Notes: generated by a model from the letters alone, not told the origin. A stretch of 64,000 bases of DNA from Extensimonas soli (GCF_029211265.1 NZ_JARGEL010000008.1:1-64000), one strand, 5' to 3'. Shown: positions 1 through 8,707, counted from the stretch's first letter. Numbers and translations: made by a program.

Positions 1-228
1 CTCGATGCCGGGCAGACCCAAGTCGATAAACCGCTGACGCCAGCGGGCCACCGCCACCCGCCCAAGACCCACTTGCCGCCCTATGTCCTTGTTGTCCCAG
101 CCTTGTGAGGCCAGCAAAATGATGTTCGCGCGCTGAGCCTGTCTGACGCTGGTACGTCCCGAGCGCGTGAGCTTTGTAAGTTGGGCTCGTTGTTCCTCGG
201 TCAATTCAACTTTGGGGGCTACCCGCAT
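1..228 (-). CDS. IS630-type transposase, N-terminal part (runs off the window)
   Basis: The frame reads from an ATG at 228 down to base 1 without a stop, giving 76 residues that begin MRVAPKVELTEEQRAQL and continue with a helix-turn-helix-like stretch (RQAQRANIILLASQGWDNKD, then GRQVGLGRVAVARWRQRF). This is the DNA-binding N-terminus typical of IS630-family transposases, which cut and paste at TA, often within CTAG. The catalytic DDE part lies outside the window, so intactness cannot be judged. Seventy-two bases upstream of the start lies the element end at 301-313, whose sequence is shared with the two 166-bp family A elements further right. Family assignment is from recognition of the sequence, not a search. 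Confidence 0.8.
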   Translation of the reverse strand, partial: MRVAPKVELTEEQRAQLTKLTRSGRTSVRQAQRANIILLASQGWDNKDIGRQVGLGRVAVARWRQRFIDLGLPGIE

Positions 229-300
229 GGCCTGGCTCCTTTTGGGGATCATCGTGGATCGATGGAATCCCAGCCAGATTTTAAGCTACATTAAGAATAA

Positions 301-313
301 AACACTACACTAG
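301..313 (-). repeat. Terminal inverted repeat of the IS630-type element
   Basis: The 13 bases aacactacactag close the element on the transposase 5' side and end in CTAG. The same 13 bases form both ends of the family A element at 13750-13915, and a one-base variant forms both ends of the copy at 6583-6748. The other end of the insertion sequence is outside the window. Confidence 0.75.
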
Positions 314-343
314 TGCCGGCCGCCGTCGCCCCCCGCGTGCGGT

Positions 344-1663
344 TCACGCAGCCGAAAGACGCGGCAGCGCCGTGCTTTCGTGCAGGTTTTGCTCGAGCGC
401 AAGCAATTCCTCCACGGTCTGGCGGCGGCGGATCAGGCGTGCCTGGTCGCCATCGACGAGCACTTCGGCCGCGAGCGGGCGCGTGTTGTAGTTCGAGGAC
501 ATGCTTGCGCCATAGGCGCCGGTGTCGTGGATCACGAGCAGGTCGCCGACCTGCGCGGGCGGCAGCGGGCGCGGCAGCAGTACGCCGCCTTCGCCTTGCG
601 TGAACACGTCGCCCGACTCGCACAGCGGCCCCGCGACCACCGTGGCGCGGCTTCCCGGCGGCGTGCTGCCGTCCGGGCGCAGCACGCTCATCGCGTGGTA
701 GCTGCCGTACATCGCGGGGCGCGCTAGTTCGGTGAAGCCCGCATCGACGAGCGTGAAATGCGTGCTGCCCGCGTGCTTGGTGGCACGCACTTCGCACAGC
801 AACACGCCCGATTCGGCCACCAGGTAGCGGCCGGGCTCGACCTCGAGCCCAAGCGCGTGGCCCACGATGGCCTCGGCCTCGCGGCGCGCGGCATCCCACA
901 GGCTGTGGTAGTGCTGCGTATCGACCGCGGCGTCGCCCTCGCGGTAGGGCGTCGAGAGGCCGCCGCCGGCCGAGATCGCGTGCACGTCGTGCCCCGCGGC
1001 GTGCGTGGCGCGCACGAGTTCGACCATGGCGCCGCACACCTGCGCGAGGTGCGCATAGTCCACGCCCGAGCCTATGTGCATGTGCAGGCCGACGAGCGCG
1101 AGACCGTGTGCGCGCACGGCCGCGAGCGCCGCGCCCAGGTCGGCGTGCCAGATGCCGTGCTTGCTGTGCTCGCCGCCGGTGTTGGTCTTGTTGCTGTGGC
1201 CGTGGCCGAAGCCGGGGTTGATGCGCAGCCACACCGGATGCCCGGGCGCGGCGCGGCCCAACTGGTGCAGCATGTCGATCGAGCCCGCGTTCACCGGCAC
1301 GCCCTGCGCCACCACGCATGCGAGCGTGGCGTGGTCGAGCACGTCGGCGGTGAAGACGATTTCGGACGTAGCCGCGCGCGCCGCGTCGCCGCGCACTTTT
1401 TCGGCCGTATGGCCCGCGGTATAGCCGACTGCGAGCGCGCGCAGCACCTCGCCGCGCGAGACCGCATCCACGCGCACGCCCTGCGCGCGCATGAGCTGCA
1501 GGATGTGCAGGTTGGAGCAGGCCTTTTGCGCGTAGCGCACGGTCTCGAACGCGGCCAGCGCCGCAATGCGTGCGCGGATGGTGGCCGCGTCATACACCCA
1601 CAAAGGCGTGCCAAAGCGCGCGGCCAGCGCGGTGAGTTGCGCAGCAGAAAAAGGGGTGGACAT
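344..1663 (-). CDS. lysA: Diaminopimelate decarboxylase
   Basis: Decarboxylates meso-diaminopimelate to L-lysine, the last step of lysine synthesis, in the cytoplasm with PLP. The protein is 439 residues from ATG 1663, which has GGGAAG upstream; the frame stays open to 1792 but the extra N-terminus does not look conserved. An alanine-racemase-type barrel comes first, with the likely PLP lysine K47 in RYAQKACSN, then the HMHIGSGVDY stretch, and the substrate-binding CESGD motif in the C-terminal barrel. The sequence is close to the enterobacterial LysA as I remember it, rather than to the lysA usually linked to cyaY and lppL in this order. The gene ends 30 bases from an IS630-type element, so acquisition by transfer is possible. 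Confidence 0.93.
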   Translation of the reverse strand: MSTPFSAAQLTALAARFGTPLWVYDAATIRARIAALAAFETVRYAQKACSNLHILQLMRAQGVRVDAVSRGEVLRALAVGYTAGHTAEKVRGDAARAATSEIVFTADVLDHATLACVVAQGVPVNAGSIDMLHQLGRAAPGHPVWLRINPGFGHGHSNKTNTGGEHSKHGIWHADLGAALAAVRAHGLALVGLHMHIGSGVDYAHLAQVCGAMVELVRATHAAGHDVHAISAGGGLSTPYREGDAAVDTQHYHSLWDAARREAEAIVGHALGLEVEPGRYLVAESGVLLCEVRATKHAGSTHFTLVDAGFTELARPAMYGSYHAMSVLRPDGSTPPGSRATVVAGPLCESGDVFTQGEGGVLLPRPLPPAQVGDLLVIHDTGAYGASMSSNYNTRPLAAEVLVDGDQARLIRRRQTVEELLALEQNLHESTALPRLSAA

Positions 1664-1754
1664 GGAACTTCCCGAAAATCCAAAACCCTGAATCATGCCT
1701 TTTTTCGGCCCCGCCGCGTGCACGAAAAAGAGGCAATCTGCAGTGCCGCCCGGT

Positions 1755-1941
1755 AAATCAAGGGCTTGCCGCAGCCATACAGCACAAGCCAAAACTTATC
1801 CACATGTTTGTCCAGCGGGGTTCGGGATAAGCGGGTGCCCGCCTGCTGAAACTTTGGGCAATGCGTCGTTTTTGTTGAAAAATCAAGGGCTTGCAAACGC
1901 CGTACAGGGCTTGTTCAGGCTTATCCACAGATTTGTGCAGC
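1755..1941. repeat. Two-copy module, each copy with a perfect DnaA box (TTATCCACA)
   Basis: Two related stretches of about 60 bases start at 1755 and 1880, each with aaatcaagggcttg, a tacag block, TTATCCACA (1796-1804 and 1921-1929) and a ttgt.cagc tail. The period is exactly 125 bases for both the first block and the DnaA box. This fills most of the 410-base gap between lysA and the nucleotidase gene. An 8-base inverted repeat, gtgcaccc/gggtgcac (1973-1980 and 1991-1998), follows. The boxes could bind DnaA for transcription control or titration; the role is inferred. Confidence 0.6.
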
Positions 1942-2073
1942 CGGTGCGGGGACAAGTCTGTGCGCTCTTGCGGTGCACCCAAAGGGACGAGGGTGCACGG
2001 CAGTGCGCGTTTCACGGCCCTGTCAAACCGGCTCCAGACACTCGGGCACTTCTTTCACTTTTGGATATTCACC

Positions 2074-4152
2074 ATGCTGGAACGTCCTTCTTTATCCGTG
2101 TCTTTCGCGCTGCAGCCGGCCCGTGCCGGGCTGCTGGTCTTGCTGGGGGTGCTCGCTGCCTGTGGCGGTGGCGGCTCGGACGTCGTGGCGCCTACGCCTG
2201 CGACGCCGCTTTCCACACCCGCGAGTGCCACCCTCGCGGTGCTCGAGACGACCGACTTGCACTTCAATGTGCGCAGCTACGACTACTTCAAGCTCGCTGA
2301 GGACAAGTCCTTCGGCTTTGAGCGCACGGCGGCGCTGGTGCGCCAGGCGCGCAAGGACTTTGCCAACACCTTTTTGGTGGACAACGGCGACACGCTGCAG
2401 GGCACGGCACTGGCCGACTACGAGGCGCTGGTCAGCCCCATCCCCTGCAACCAGCAGTCGTCCATGTTCAAGGCCATGGGCGCGCTGGGCTACGACGCGG
2501 GCACGGTGGGGAACCACGAATTCAATTACGGCCTGCCCTACCTGAACCAGGTGCTGGGCGGCGGGCTCGACGTCGCGGGCGTCGATGCCAGCCTGAAGTG
2601 CGCGGGGCCGGGCTATCCGGTAGTGTTGGCCAACGTGCTCAGCAGCAAGACGCAAAAGCCCTTGCTGCAGCCCTACACCATCATCGAGCGCACACTCGTG
2701 GCCACCGGCGCCGACGGCAAGGAGCTCAAGCTCCCCATCAAGATCGGCGTGATCGGCTTTGCCCCGCCCGGCATCATGAACTGGGACAAGCGCTACCTCG
2801 ACGGCAAGCTGTCCACCACCGGCGCGGTCGAGGCGGCTACGCAGTATGTGCCCGAGATGCGCGCCAAGGGGGCCGATGTGGTGCTGGCGCTGCTGCACGG
2901 CGGGCTCGACGGCGCAGCCTATTCGCCCACCATGGAAAACCCGGGCCTGTACGTGTCCAAGGTGGCGGGCATAGACGCGATGGTGATGGGGCACCAGCAC
3001 GGCGTGTTCCCCGACACGGCGGCCACGCCCATGTACGCCCAGCCGGGCGTGGACAACAAGGCCGGCACCGTCAACGGCGTGCCCGCAGTCATGGCCAGCT
3101 CCTGGGGCAAGGCGTTGGGCGTGATCCAGCTCGCGCTGCAGTGGGACGGCAGCAAGTGGAGCGTGAACAATTCGGCGAGCAAGGCGCAGTTGCGCAACAT
3201 CCTGACGGGCAAGGACGCCGCGGGCAAAAACCTGTATGTGGACCCGGACCCCAGCGTGGCACCCTTGATCGAGGCGCAGCACCAGGCGACCATCACCTAC
3301 GTGAAGACGCCCATAGGCAACACCGACTTCCGCATGAGCACCCTGTTTGCCGACGTGGGCGATCCGGGCGCGATCCAGATCGTGAACCAGGCGCAGCAGG
3401 ACTACGTGGCCAGCTACATCCAGGCTAACCTGCCGCAATACGCCAGCCTGCCCGTGCTTTCGGTGAGCGCGCCGTTCAAGTCGGGCTTTCAGGGCGCCAC
3501 CGACTACACCGACGTTGCCGCAGGGCCGCTGGCCATCTTCAATGCCGCCGACCTGTACCTGTACCCGAACACGGTCTATGCCGTGAAGGTCAACGGCGCC
3601 GACATCAAGGACTGGCTCGAGGCCGCGGCCAAGCGCTTCAACCAGATCGACCCTGCCAAGACGGCGGAGCAGCCGCTCATCAGCAGCTTCCCCGGCTACA
3701 ACTTCGACATGTTCACGAGCGCCGACGTGCAGTACGAGATCGACGTCACCCAGCCCGTGGGCAGCCGCATCCAGAACCTGCGCTACCTTGGCCAGCCGAT
3801 CGACCCCGCCAAGGAATTCGTGATCGCCACCAACAATTACCGCGCGACCAGCGGCAAGAGCTTCATCCCCAAGCTCGACGGCTCGGCCACGATCTGGGCC
3901 TCGCCCGACGCGAACCGTGACGTGGTGGTCAACTACATCCGCAAAAATGTGAGCATCACGCGCGCGGCGAACGGCGCGGCCAGGAGCTGGCGCTTCACCA
4001 AGGTCACGACCGCCGGGCCGGTGGTGTTCAGCTCGGGCCCCAACGCGCTGTCGGTGGCGCAGGCGGCGGGGCTTGCCAACGTGTCCCTGCTCGCGGCCGA
4101 CGATGGCTCGGGCAAGGGCACGTCCAAGTACGCCATCGACCTGTCGAAGTGA
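2074..4152 (+). CDS. cpdB: CpdB-like 2',3'-cyclic-nucleotide phosphodiesterase / 5'-nucleotidase lipoprotein
   Basis: A 692-residue two-domain nucleotidase that would hydrolyse extracytoplasmic nucleotides to release phosphate and nucleosides. From ATG 2074 the N-terminus has a hydrophobic segment ending in the lipobox LAAC with Cys30, followed by a GGGGS linker, so it is probably membrane-anchored; the E. coli enzyme is soluble in the periplasm. Metallophosphatase motifs follow in order: ETTDLHFN, DNGD, GNHEF and GHQHG. The C-terminal half is the 5'-nucleotidase substrate domain (for example FPGYNFDMF). The DLHFN and FGFERTAALV spacing resembles CpdB more than UshA. The start lacks a strong ribosome site. 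It is a single gene between repeats. Confidence 0.85.
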   Translation: MLERPSLSVSFALQPARAGLLVLLGVLAACGGGGSDVVAPTPATPLSTPASATLAVLETTDLHFNVRSYDYFKLAEDKSFGFERTAALVRQARKDFANTFLVDNGDTLQGTALADYEALVSPIPCNQQSSMFKAMGALGYDAGTVGNHEFNYGLPYLNQVLGGGLDVAGVDASLKCAGPGYPVVLANVLSSKTQKPLLQPYTIIERTLVATGADGKELKLPIKIGVIGFAPPGIMNWDKRYLDGKLSTTGAVEAATQYVPEMRAKGADVVLALLHGGLDGAAYSPTMENPGLYVSKVAGIDAMVMGHQHGVFPDTAATPMYAQPGVDNKAGTVNGVPAVMASSWGKALGVIQLALQWDGSKWSVNNSASKAQLRNILTGKDAAGKNLYVDPDPSVAPLIEAQHQATITYVKTPIGNTDFRMSTLFADVGDPGAIQIVNQAQQDYVASYIQANLPQYASLPVLSVSAPFKSGFQGATDYTDVAAGPLAIFNAADLYLYPNTVYAVKVNGADIKDWLEAAAKRFNQIDPAKTAEQPLISSFPGYNFDMFTSADVQYEIDVTQPVGSRIQNLRYLGQPIDPAKEFVIATNNYRATSGKSFIPKLDGSATIWASPDANRDVVVNYIRKNVSITRAANGAARSWRFTKVTTAGPVVFSSGPNALSVAQAAGLANVSLLAADDGSGKGTSKYAIDLSK

Positions 4153-4216
4153 CGCGGTAGAGCTGCCAGGGGCTTCTGCAGGACTTGCGCAAAAAGGAAG
4201 GCGCAGAAAACCTCAC

Positions 4217-4293
4217 GACTTACGCAAAACGGGGTCAGGCAAGGCGTTTGTCCCCTGACAAAAAACTTTGCTGCATCCTTGGTTGCGTAAGTC
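4217..4293. mobile_element. Family C short inverted-repeat element, copy 1 (77 bp)
   Basis: Perfect 11-base terminal inverted repeats, GACTTACGCAA (4217-4227) and TTGCGTAAGTC (4283-4293), bound a 77-base element. A copy of the same length lies at 9851-9927 with shared internal blocks ggggt.aggcaaggcgtt and gctgcatcctt. There is no coding capacity. It lies between the 3' ends of the convergent nucleotidase and yeiH-like genes. Confidence 0.75.
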
Positions 4294-4387
4294 AAGAACC
4301 TGTTTCCGCAGGATCATTCGGTTCCCGTCTGCTGGCCCGCCGCAGCCTCACCCATGGGGTCCTGGCTTGAGCGCACGCGCCTTTTGC

Positions 4388-5566
4388 TCAGCGCCCCCAG
4401 TGCCCCAGCAGCGCATTGACCAGTCCGCCGCCCAGCACCAGCCAAACGAACAGCAGCGCGGCCAGTGCCAGTGGGCGGCTGCCGGCGCGGCGGATGGCGC
4501 TGGCGTGCGTGCTCAGGCCCAGCGCGCCCATGGCCATGGCCAGCAGCAAGTTGTCCAGCGCGAGCAGCGCCGACTTGGGTGCTGCCGGCAGCAGCGGCAG
4601 CGAGTTGAGCAGCGCCACCAGCACAAAGCCCAGCGCAAACCACGGGATCACGATGCGGCTGCGGGCGCTTGCATCGGCCGCCGGCCCCGTTGCTGTGATG
4701 GGGGCGGCCATCGGCGCAACTGTCGGCGCCGCGGCTGCCGGCGCGGCCGTGGGCGCATGGGCGCCGGCACGCACGCCGCGGCGTGCCACGGCAAACGACA
4801 GCGTCAGCAGAAAAGGCGCCAGCAGCATCACGCGGATCATTTTTGTGATCACCGCCTGACCGGCTGCCCATTCGCTCACGGCGCGGCCTGCGCCCACCAC
4901 CTGCGCCACCTCGTGCACGGTGGAGCCCACGTACACGCCGTAGGCCGTGTCGCTCACGCCCAGCGAAGCCAGCCACGGGTGCAGCAGCGGATAGCCGAAC
5001 ATGCCCAGCGTGCCGAACACCATCACCGTGGCCACCGCCACGGCCACCTTGTCGCCGCGCGCCTGAAGCACCGGTTCGGTGGCCAGCACGGCGGCGGCGC
5101 CACAGATCGAACTGCCGGCGCCGATCAGGATGGCCGTCTGCCCGTCGATGCGCAGCCAGCGGCCCGCAAACACTGCCAGGCCAAAGGTGCTGCTGAGCAT
5201 GACCACGTCGATCAGCACGCCCGCCCAGCCCACCTGCACGATCTGCTGCAGCGTGATGCGCAGGCCGAACAGGATGATGCCCAGGCGCAGCAGCCGCTGC
5301 TTGGCGTAGTCCACGCCCGTACCGCAAGGCCCTTGCAAAGTCGGGTAAACCGTGTTGCCCAGCACGATGCCCCCGACGATCGCCAGTGTCAGCGCCGACA
5401 GGCCCCAGCGCGCCACCCAGGGTTGTTGGGCCAGCCAGGCGGCAGCCAAGGCCAGCGCGAACGTGAGCGCCAGGCCAGGGGCGCGCTGACGCAGCGTGTG
5501 CATCCGGGTGGAGGAGGGGGAGGATGCCGAGGCAGGAAGATGCTCGTGGCGAGTAGGTTCAGGCAT
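4388..5566 (-). CDS. yeiH: YeiH-type (UPF0324) integral membrane protein
   Basis: A 392-residue protein with about ten hydrophobic helices and the conserved UPF0324 blocks GGIVLGNTVYP, GIILFGLRITLQQI, GAGSSICGAAAVLAT and YVGSTVHEVAQVVGAG. A proline/alanine-rich cytoplasmic or periplasmic loop interrupts the second half (residues about 265-300), longer than I expect for the family. The transported substrate is not established; in enterobacteria yeiH sits beside and is controlled by the LysR regulator YeiE, which has been linked to sulfite. The same divergent arrangement is seen here with the gene at 5645. An internal ATG at 5504 is an alternative start. Confidence 0.85.
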   Translation of the reverse strand: MPEPTRHEHLPASASSPSSTRMHTLRQRAPGLALTFALALAAAWLAQQPWVARWGLSALTLAIVGGIVLGNTVYPTLQGPCGTGVDYAKQRLLRLGIILFGLRITLQQIVQVGWAGVLIDVVMLSSTFGLAVFAGRWLRIDGQTAILIGAGSSICGAAAVLATEPVLQARGDKVAVAVATVMVFGTLGMFGYPLLHPWLASLGVSDTAYGVYVGSTVHEVAQVVGAGRAVSEWAAGQAVITKMIRVMLLAPFLLTLSFAVARRGVRAGAHAPTAAPAAAAPTVAPMAAPITATGPAADASARSRIVIPWFALGFVLVALLNSLPLLPAAPKSALLALDNLLLAMAMGALGLSTHASAIRRAGSRPLALAALLFVWLVLGGGLVNALLGHWGR

Positions 5567-5644
5567 GGGCGCGATGCTGCGCCCTCGAATTCAAGAAGTA
5601 AAACGGATAATTCTTTTTTCTTTGATGAGAAAAATCGATCAACC

Positions 5645-6544
5645 ATGCCCCTGCGCTTTTCCCTGCGCGAGCTGGAAGTGTTTTGCGCGATTGCGCAGCA
5701 CGACCACGTGCACCGCGCTGCCGAGGCCGTCGCCCTGACGCAGTCGGCCGCAAGTCAGGCGCTGGCGCGGCTGGAATCGGCGCTGGGCCGGCCGCTGTTC
5801 GACCGGCGTGGGCGCCGGCTCGTGCTCAACGACAACGGGCGCCAGTTGCTGCCGCGCGCGCGGGCCTTGCTCGACCAGGCGCAGGAGGTGCAGGCGCTGT
5901 GGGACGAAGGCGGCCCCGTGCTGAACCTGGGTGCCAGCACCACCATCGCCAACTACCTGCTGCCGGCGCAACTGGCCGCTTACCGGCAGGTTCACCCCGG
6001 CGCACCCGTGCAGCTCACCGTGGGCAACACGCGCGAAGTGGTTGCGGCCGTCGCGGCCATGGAGGTGGATTTTGGCCTCATCGAAGGGGTGTGCAGCGAC
6101 TCGCATCTGCACGTCGAACGCTGGCACGCCGACGAGCTGGTGGTGATCGCCGCGCCCGGCCATGCGCTGGCGCAGCAGCCCACGCGCGCGCAACTGGCCG
6201 CTGCGCCCTGGCTGTTGCGCGAGCCCGGCAGTGGTACGCGCGAGGAGGTCGAGCGCTGGCTGCTCACGCACCTGGGCAGCGTGCGCGCCGACATGGAGCT
6301 GGGCAACTCCGAAGCCATCAAGCGCGCCGTGGCCGCGGGGTTGGGTTTGAGCTGCCTTTCGCGCAGCGCGGTGCAGGACTTTCTCGCGAGCGGCGCCGTG
6401 GTCGAGGTGCTGACCGGCCTGCCGCCGCTGGTGCGCCAGCTGTGCCTGGTGCGCCACCGCGACCGCCCGGTCACGCGCGGCATGCAGGCGTTTTTGGCGC
6501 TGGCGCCTGCGCTGGGGCCAGGCGTTTCCCCCGCTGGGAACTGA
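5645..6544 (+). CDS. yeiE: LysR-family regulator, YeiE-like
   Basis: A 299-residue LysR-type regulator. Residues about 5-62 form the winged helix-turn-helix (ELEVFCAIAQHDHVHRAAEA, then SAASQALARLE), and the rest is the periplasmic-binding-protein-like effector domain, beginning near LNLGASTTIANYLLP. It is divergent from the yeiH-type gene with 78 bases between them, an AT-rich gap suitable for a shared operator. The GASTTIANYLLP stretch and the neighbour support assignment to the YeiE/CysR-like group, so it probably activates or represses the membrane protein gene. The inducer is unknown; a sulfur compound is a guess from the enterobacterial pair. Confidence 0.85.
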   Translation: MPLRFSLRELEVFCAIAQHDHVHRAAEAVALTQSAASQALARLESALGRPLFDRRGRRLVLNDNGRQLLPRARALLDQAQEVQALWDEGGPVLNLGASTTIANYLLPAQLAAYRQVHPGAPVQLTVGNTREVVAAVAAMEVDFGLIEGVCSDSHLHVERWHADELVVIAAPGHALAQQPTRAQLAAAPWLLREPGSGTREEVERWLLTHLGSVRADMELGNSEAIKRAVAAGLGLSCLSRSAVQDFLASGAVVEVLTGLPPLVRQLCLVRHRDRPVTRGMQAFLALAPALGPGVSPAGN

Positions 6545-6545
6545 A

Positions 6546-6582
6546 AAGCTACCAAAGATATAGCTGCTAGCACTTGCTATAT
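6546..6582 (+). repeat. Family S repeat, left part, interrupted by family A copy 1
   Basis: agatatagctgctagcacttg and the following bases match the S repeat 5' half, then stop at the CTAG that begins the family A element at 6583. The S-like sequence resumes as tagaggca at 6751 just past the element. This places the insertion at the CTAG of an S repeat. Confidence 0.55.
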
Positions 6583-6748
6583 CTAGTGCAGTGTTTGATA
6601 CTTGATGCGACAAATAAAACCGATGGATTTTTGGTCTGGGCAAGGCGCAAACCGCAGCGATACCGGGTGGTATCGCGAGGATTTGCAACGCGGCCCGGGC
6701 CGAAAAGACGCGGTTTTATGTCGCAGATAGCGTCGAACACTGCACTAG
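6583..6748. mobile_element. Family A element, copy 1 (166 bp, IS630-type ends)
   Basis: Terminal inverted repeats ctagtgcagtgtt (6583-6595) and aacactgcactag (6736-6748) are perfect. The interior holds a hairpin at 6658-6675 (cgatacc/ggtatcg) and complementary aaataaaaccg/cggttttat flanks, so the whole element can fold as a long hairpin. I count six differences from the copy at 13750-13915, and two of them are the matching change at position 7 of both ends. The ends match the IS630-type element at the left edge except for that base. It is too small to encode a transposase. It lies 14 bases from the 3' end of the smr-like gene. Confidence 0.85.
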
Positions 6749-6762
6749 GATAGAGGCACTTT

Positions 6763-7449
6763 TTATTCAAAATTCTCGGCGCCATCCCGCCTGCGCTGGC
6801 GTTGTGCGCGCAGCAGCACCACGAGCGCGCCCGCGCCGCCCTCGTCGGCGCGCGCCTGCACGAAGGCCAGCACCTCGTTTTTTTGCACCAGCCAGCTGTG
6901 CACGCGGCCCTTGAGCACGGGGCTCTTGCCCGGCGAGCCCAGCCCCTTGCCGTGCACGATGCGCACGCAGCGCACGCCGCGCTGCAAGGCCGTGCGCAGA
7001 AACTGGCCGAGCGCGGCGCGCGCCTCTTCGGTGCGCAGGCCGTGCAGGTCGAGCTCGGCCTGCAGCGTCCAGACGCCCTGGCGCAGGCGGCGCGTGACCT
7101 CGGGGCCTATGCCGGGGCGGCGAAAGCTCAGCGTTTCGTCGGTGTCGAGCAGCGAAGCCACGTCGAAGTCGTCGCTCAGCGCCTCGTGCAGTACGCGGCG
7201 CTCGTCGCGCTGGTGCTGCAGCGCGAGCGGCGCGGGCGGCTCGGGGCGCAGCAGCACGGTGCCGTGCGCGCGCAGCGGCGTCACCGGCCCCACGGCGCGC
7301 GCGAATTCCTGCTGCGCGGCGCGCGCCTGGGCCGCAGCGGCGCGGCGTGCTTGTTCCTGGGCCTCGGCGCGGGCGTGCTCTTGCGCGAGGCGTTTGCGCA
7401 GTGGCCCCAGGTCTTGCAGCGTGTGCGCGACGAAGCATGCGCGGCTCAC
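6763..7449 (-). CDS. Smr-domain protein (putative DNA nicking endonuclease, SmrA-like)
   Basis: A 228-residue protein with a C-terminal Smr (MutS2-related) domain: ELDLHGLRTEEARAAL, then VRIVHGKGLGSPGKSPVLKG, which are the LDxHG and HGxG family signatures. The N-terminal 90 residues are alanine/arginine-rich and probably helical. Family members bind or nick DNA or cleave mRNA; the substrate here is not known. The start is GTG 7449, placed by the GAGGGGG ribosome site that overlaps the end of radC; the gap to radC is 10 bases, so the two are very likely one transcript. The frame could be started at an internal ATG at 7438 but the ribosome site favours the GTG. Confidence 0.85.
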   Translation of the reverse strand: MSRACFVAHTLQDLGPLRKRLAQEHARAEAQEQARRAAAAQARAAQQEFARAVGPVTPLRAHGTVLLRPEPPAPLALQHQRDERRVLHEALSDDFDVASLLDTDETLSFRRPGIGPEVTRRLRQGVWTLQAELDLHGLRTEEARAALGQFLRTALQRGVRCVRIVHGKGLGSPGKSPVLKGRVHSWLVQKNEVLAFVQARADEGGAGALVVLLRAQRQRRRDGAENFE

Positions 7450-7459
7450 GGCAGCCCCC

Positions 7460-8173
7460 TCACAGCAGCCCTTCCTGGGCCATCGAAAAGCTCTGCCCCG
7501 GCGCGACGATCACGTGGTCGAGCACGCGCACGTCGATGAGCGCGAGCGCGGCCCTGAGCGTCTGCGTCAGGGCCTCGTCGGCGCGGCTCGGCTGGACCTT
7601 GCCGCTTGGGTGGTTGTGCGCGAACACCACGGCGGCGGCCTGGTGGTGCAGCGCGCGCAGCACCACTTCACGCGGATAGACGCTGGTCTGGGAGAGCGTG
7701 CCGCGAAACAGCTCTTCGAGCGCGAGCAGGCGCTGCTGGCTGTCGAGAAACAGCATGGCAAAGACTTCGTGCCCCTTGGCCGCAAGGTGCAGCTGCAGGT
7801 AGTGTTTGACGCCGTCGGGCGTGTCGAACACGGGGCGCTCGCGCAGCTCTTGGGCGAGCGCACGGCGCGCGAGTTCGAGCACGGCGACGAGCTCGGCGCG
7901 CTTGGCCGGCCCCAAGCCCTTGATGCGTTCGAGCTCGCGCGGGGTGGTGTGCAACAGCCCCGCAATGCCGCCAAAGCCGCCCGTGAGCTTGCCCGAGGCG
8001 CCGTCGCGGCGCGGTGCGTCGAGCAGCTCTTGCGCGAGCTGCAGCACGTTTTTGCCCTGGATGCCGGTGCGCAGCAGGATCGCGAGCAGCTCGGCGTCGG
8101 CGAGCGCAGCCGGGCCGCGCGCGAGCAGCTTTTCGCGCGGTTGGGCGTCGAAGGGCAGGTCTTTGATCGCCAT
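7460..8173 (-). CDS. radC: RadC-family JAB-domain protein
   Basis: A 237-residue RadC/YicR protein. The N-terminal helix-hairpin-helix-like part ([20 protein letters not shown]) is followed by the JAB1/MPN metalloprotease-like domain with the metal-site motif AHNHPSG and a downstream aspartate (DHVIVAP). The original link to DNA repair is doubtful and the true role of the family is unsettled. It is divergent from fkpB with about 60 bases between starts, and the smr-like gene follows 10 bases downstream. Length and motifs are standard. Confidence 0.92.
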   Translation of the reverse strand: MAIKDLPFDAQPREKLLARGPAALADAELLAILLRTGIQGKNVLQLAQELLDAPRRDGASGKLTGGFGGIAGLLHTTPRELERIKGLGPAKRAELVAVLELARRALAQELRERPVFDTPDGVKHYLQLHLAAKGHEVFAMLFLDSQQRLLALEELFRGTLSQTSVYPREVVLRALHHQAAAVVFAHNHPSGKVQPSRADEALTQTLRAALALIDVRVLDHVIVAPGQSFSMAQEGLL

Positions 8174-8233
8174 GGCGGGAGTGGGGCTGGAAGAATGTGT
8201 TTTTACAATGCAGGCCAGTTTACCGGGACTTCC

Positions 8234-8707
8234 ATGACCTCCAGCGCCAGCCTTGATTCCAGCCTTCCGACCGTGCAGCCGGGCTCCTTCCTCACGCTGC
8301 ACTACCGCCTTGCCGGCCCGGCGGGCGATGTGATCAACACCTTTGGCGGCCAGCCGGCCACGCTCTCGCTCGGCGCGGGCGAGCTCTCGCCCGCCGTGGA
8401 GCAGCGCCTGCTGGGCCTGCACGAAGGCGCGCGCGCCACGTTCGAGCTGCCCGCGGGCGAGGCTTTCGGCGAGCGCAAGGCCGAGATGCAGCAATGGGTG
8501 GCGCGCAAGCTGCTCGACGCGCTCGGCGACCCTGATGAGTCCTACGCCGTGGGGGAGGTGGTGCAGTTTCCCACGCCCGACGCGCAGGGCAGCTACGCCG
8601 GCGTGGTGCTGCAGGTGCGCGACGACGGCGCGGTGCTGTTCGACTTCAACCACCCGCTGGCCGGCCAGCCCGTGACCTTCGAGGTGCACGTGATCGGGGT
8701 GCTGTGA
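8234..8707 (+). CDS. fkpB: FKBP-type peptidyl-prolyl isomerase
   Basis: A 157-residue SlpA/FkpB-type protein: LTLHYRLAG at the start of the FKBP fold, then an inserted flap domain (residues about 75-125), closing with [21 protein letters not shown], the family signature. It catalyses prolyl isomerisation and chaperones folding in the cytoplasm. A TACAAT -10-like box lies near 8204. The stop codon overlaps the ispH start (TGATG), so translation is coupled; the fkpB-ispH pairing is widespread in proteobacteria. Confidence 0.92.
   Translation: MTSSASLDSSLPTVQPGSFLTLHYRLAGPAGDVINTFGGQPATLSLGAGELSPAVEQRLLGLHEGARATFELPAGEAFGERKAEMQQWVARKLLDALGDPDESYAVGEVVQFPTPDAQGSYAGVVLQVRDDGAVLFDFNHPLAGQPVTFEVHVIGVL

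Noticed and set aside
1755-1941. Chromosomal replication origin
   Set aside because: Only two DnaA boxes, no AT-rich unwinding region and no origin-linked genes. Kept as a finding of unknown role instead.
4268-5644. Plus-strand open frame in phase with and upstream of the LysR gene (758 residues in total)
   Set aside because: It is antisense to the yeiH-type gene, is rich in His/Gln/Arg as expected for a shadow frame, and the LysR N-terminus is complete from 5645.
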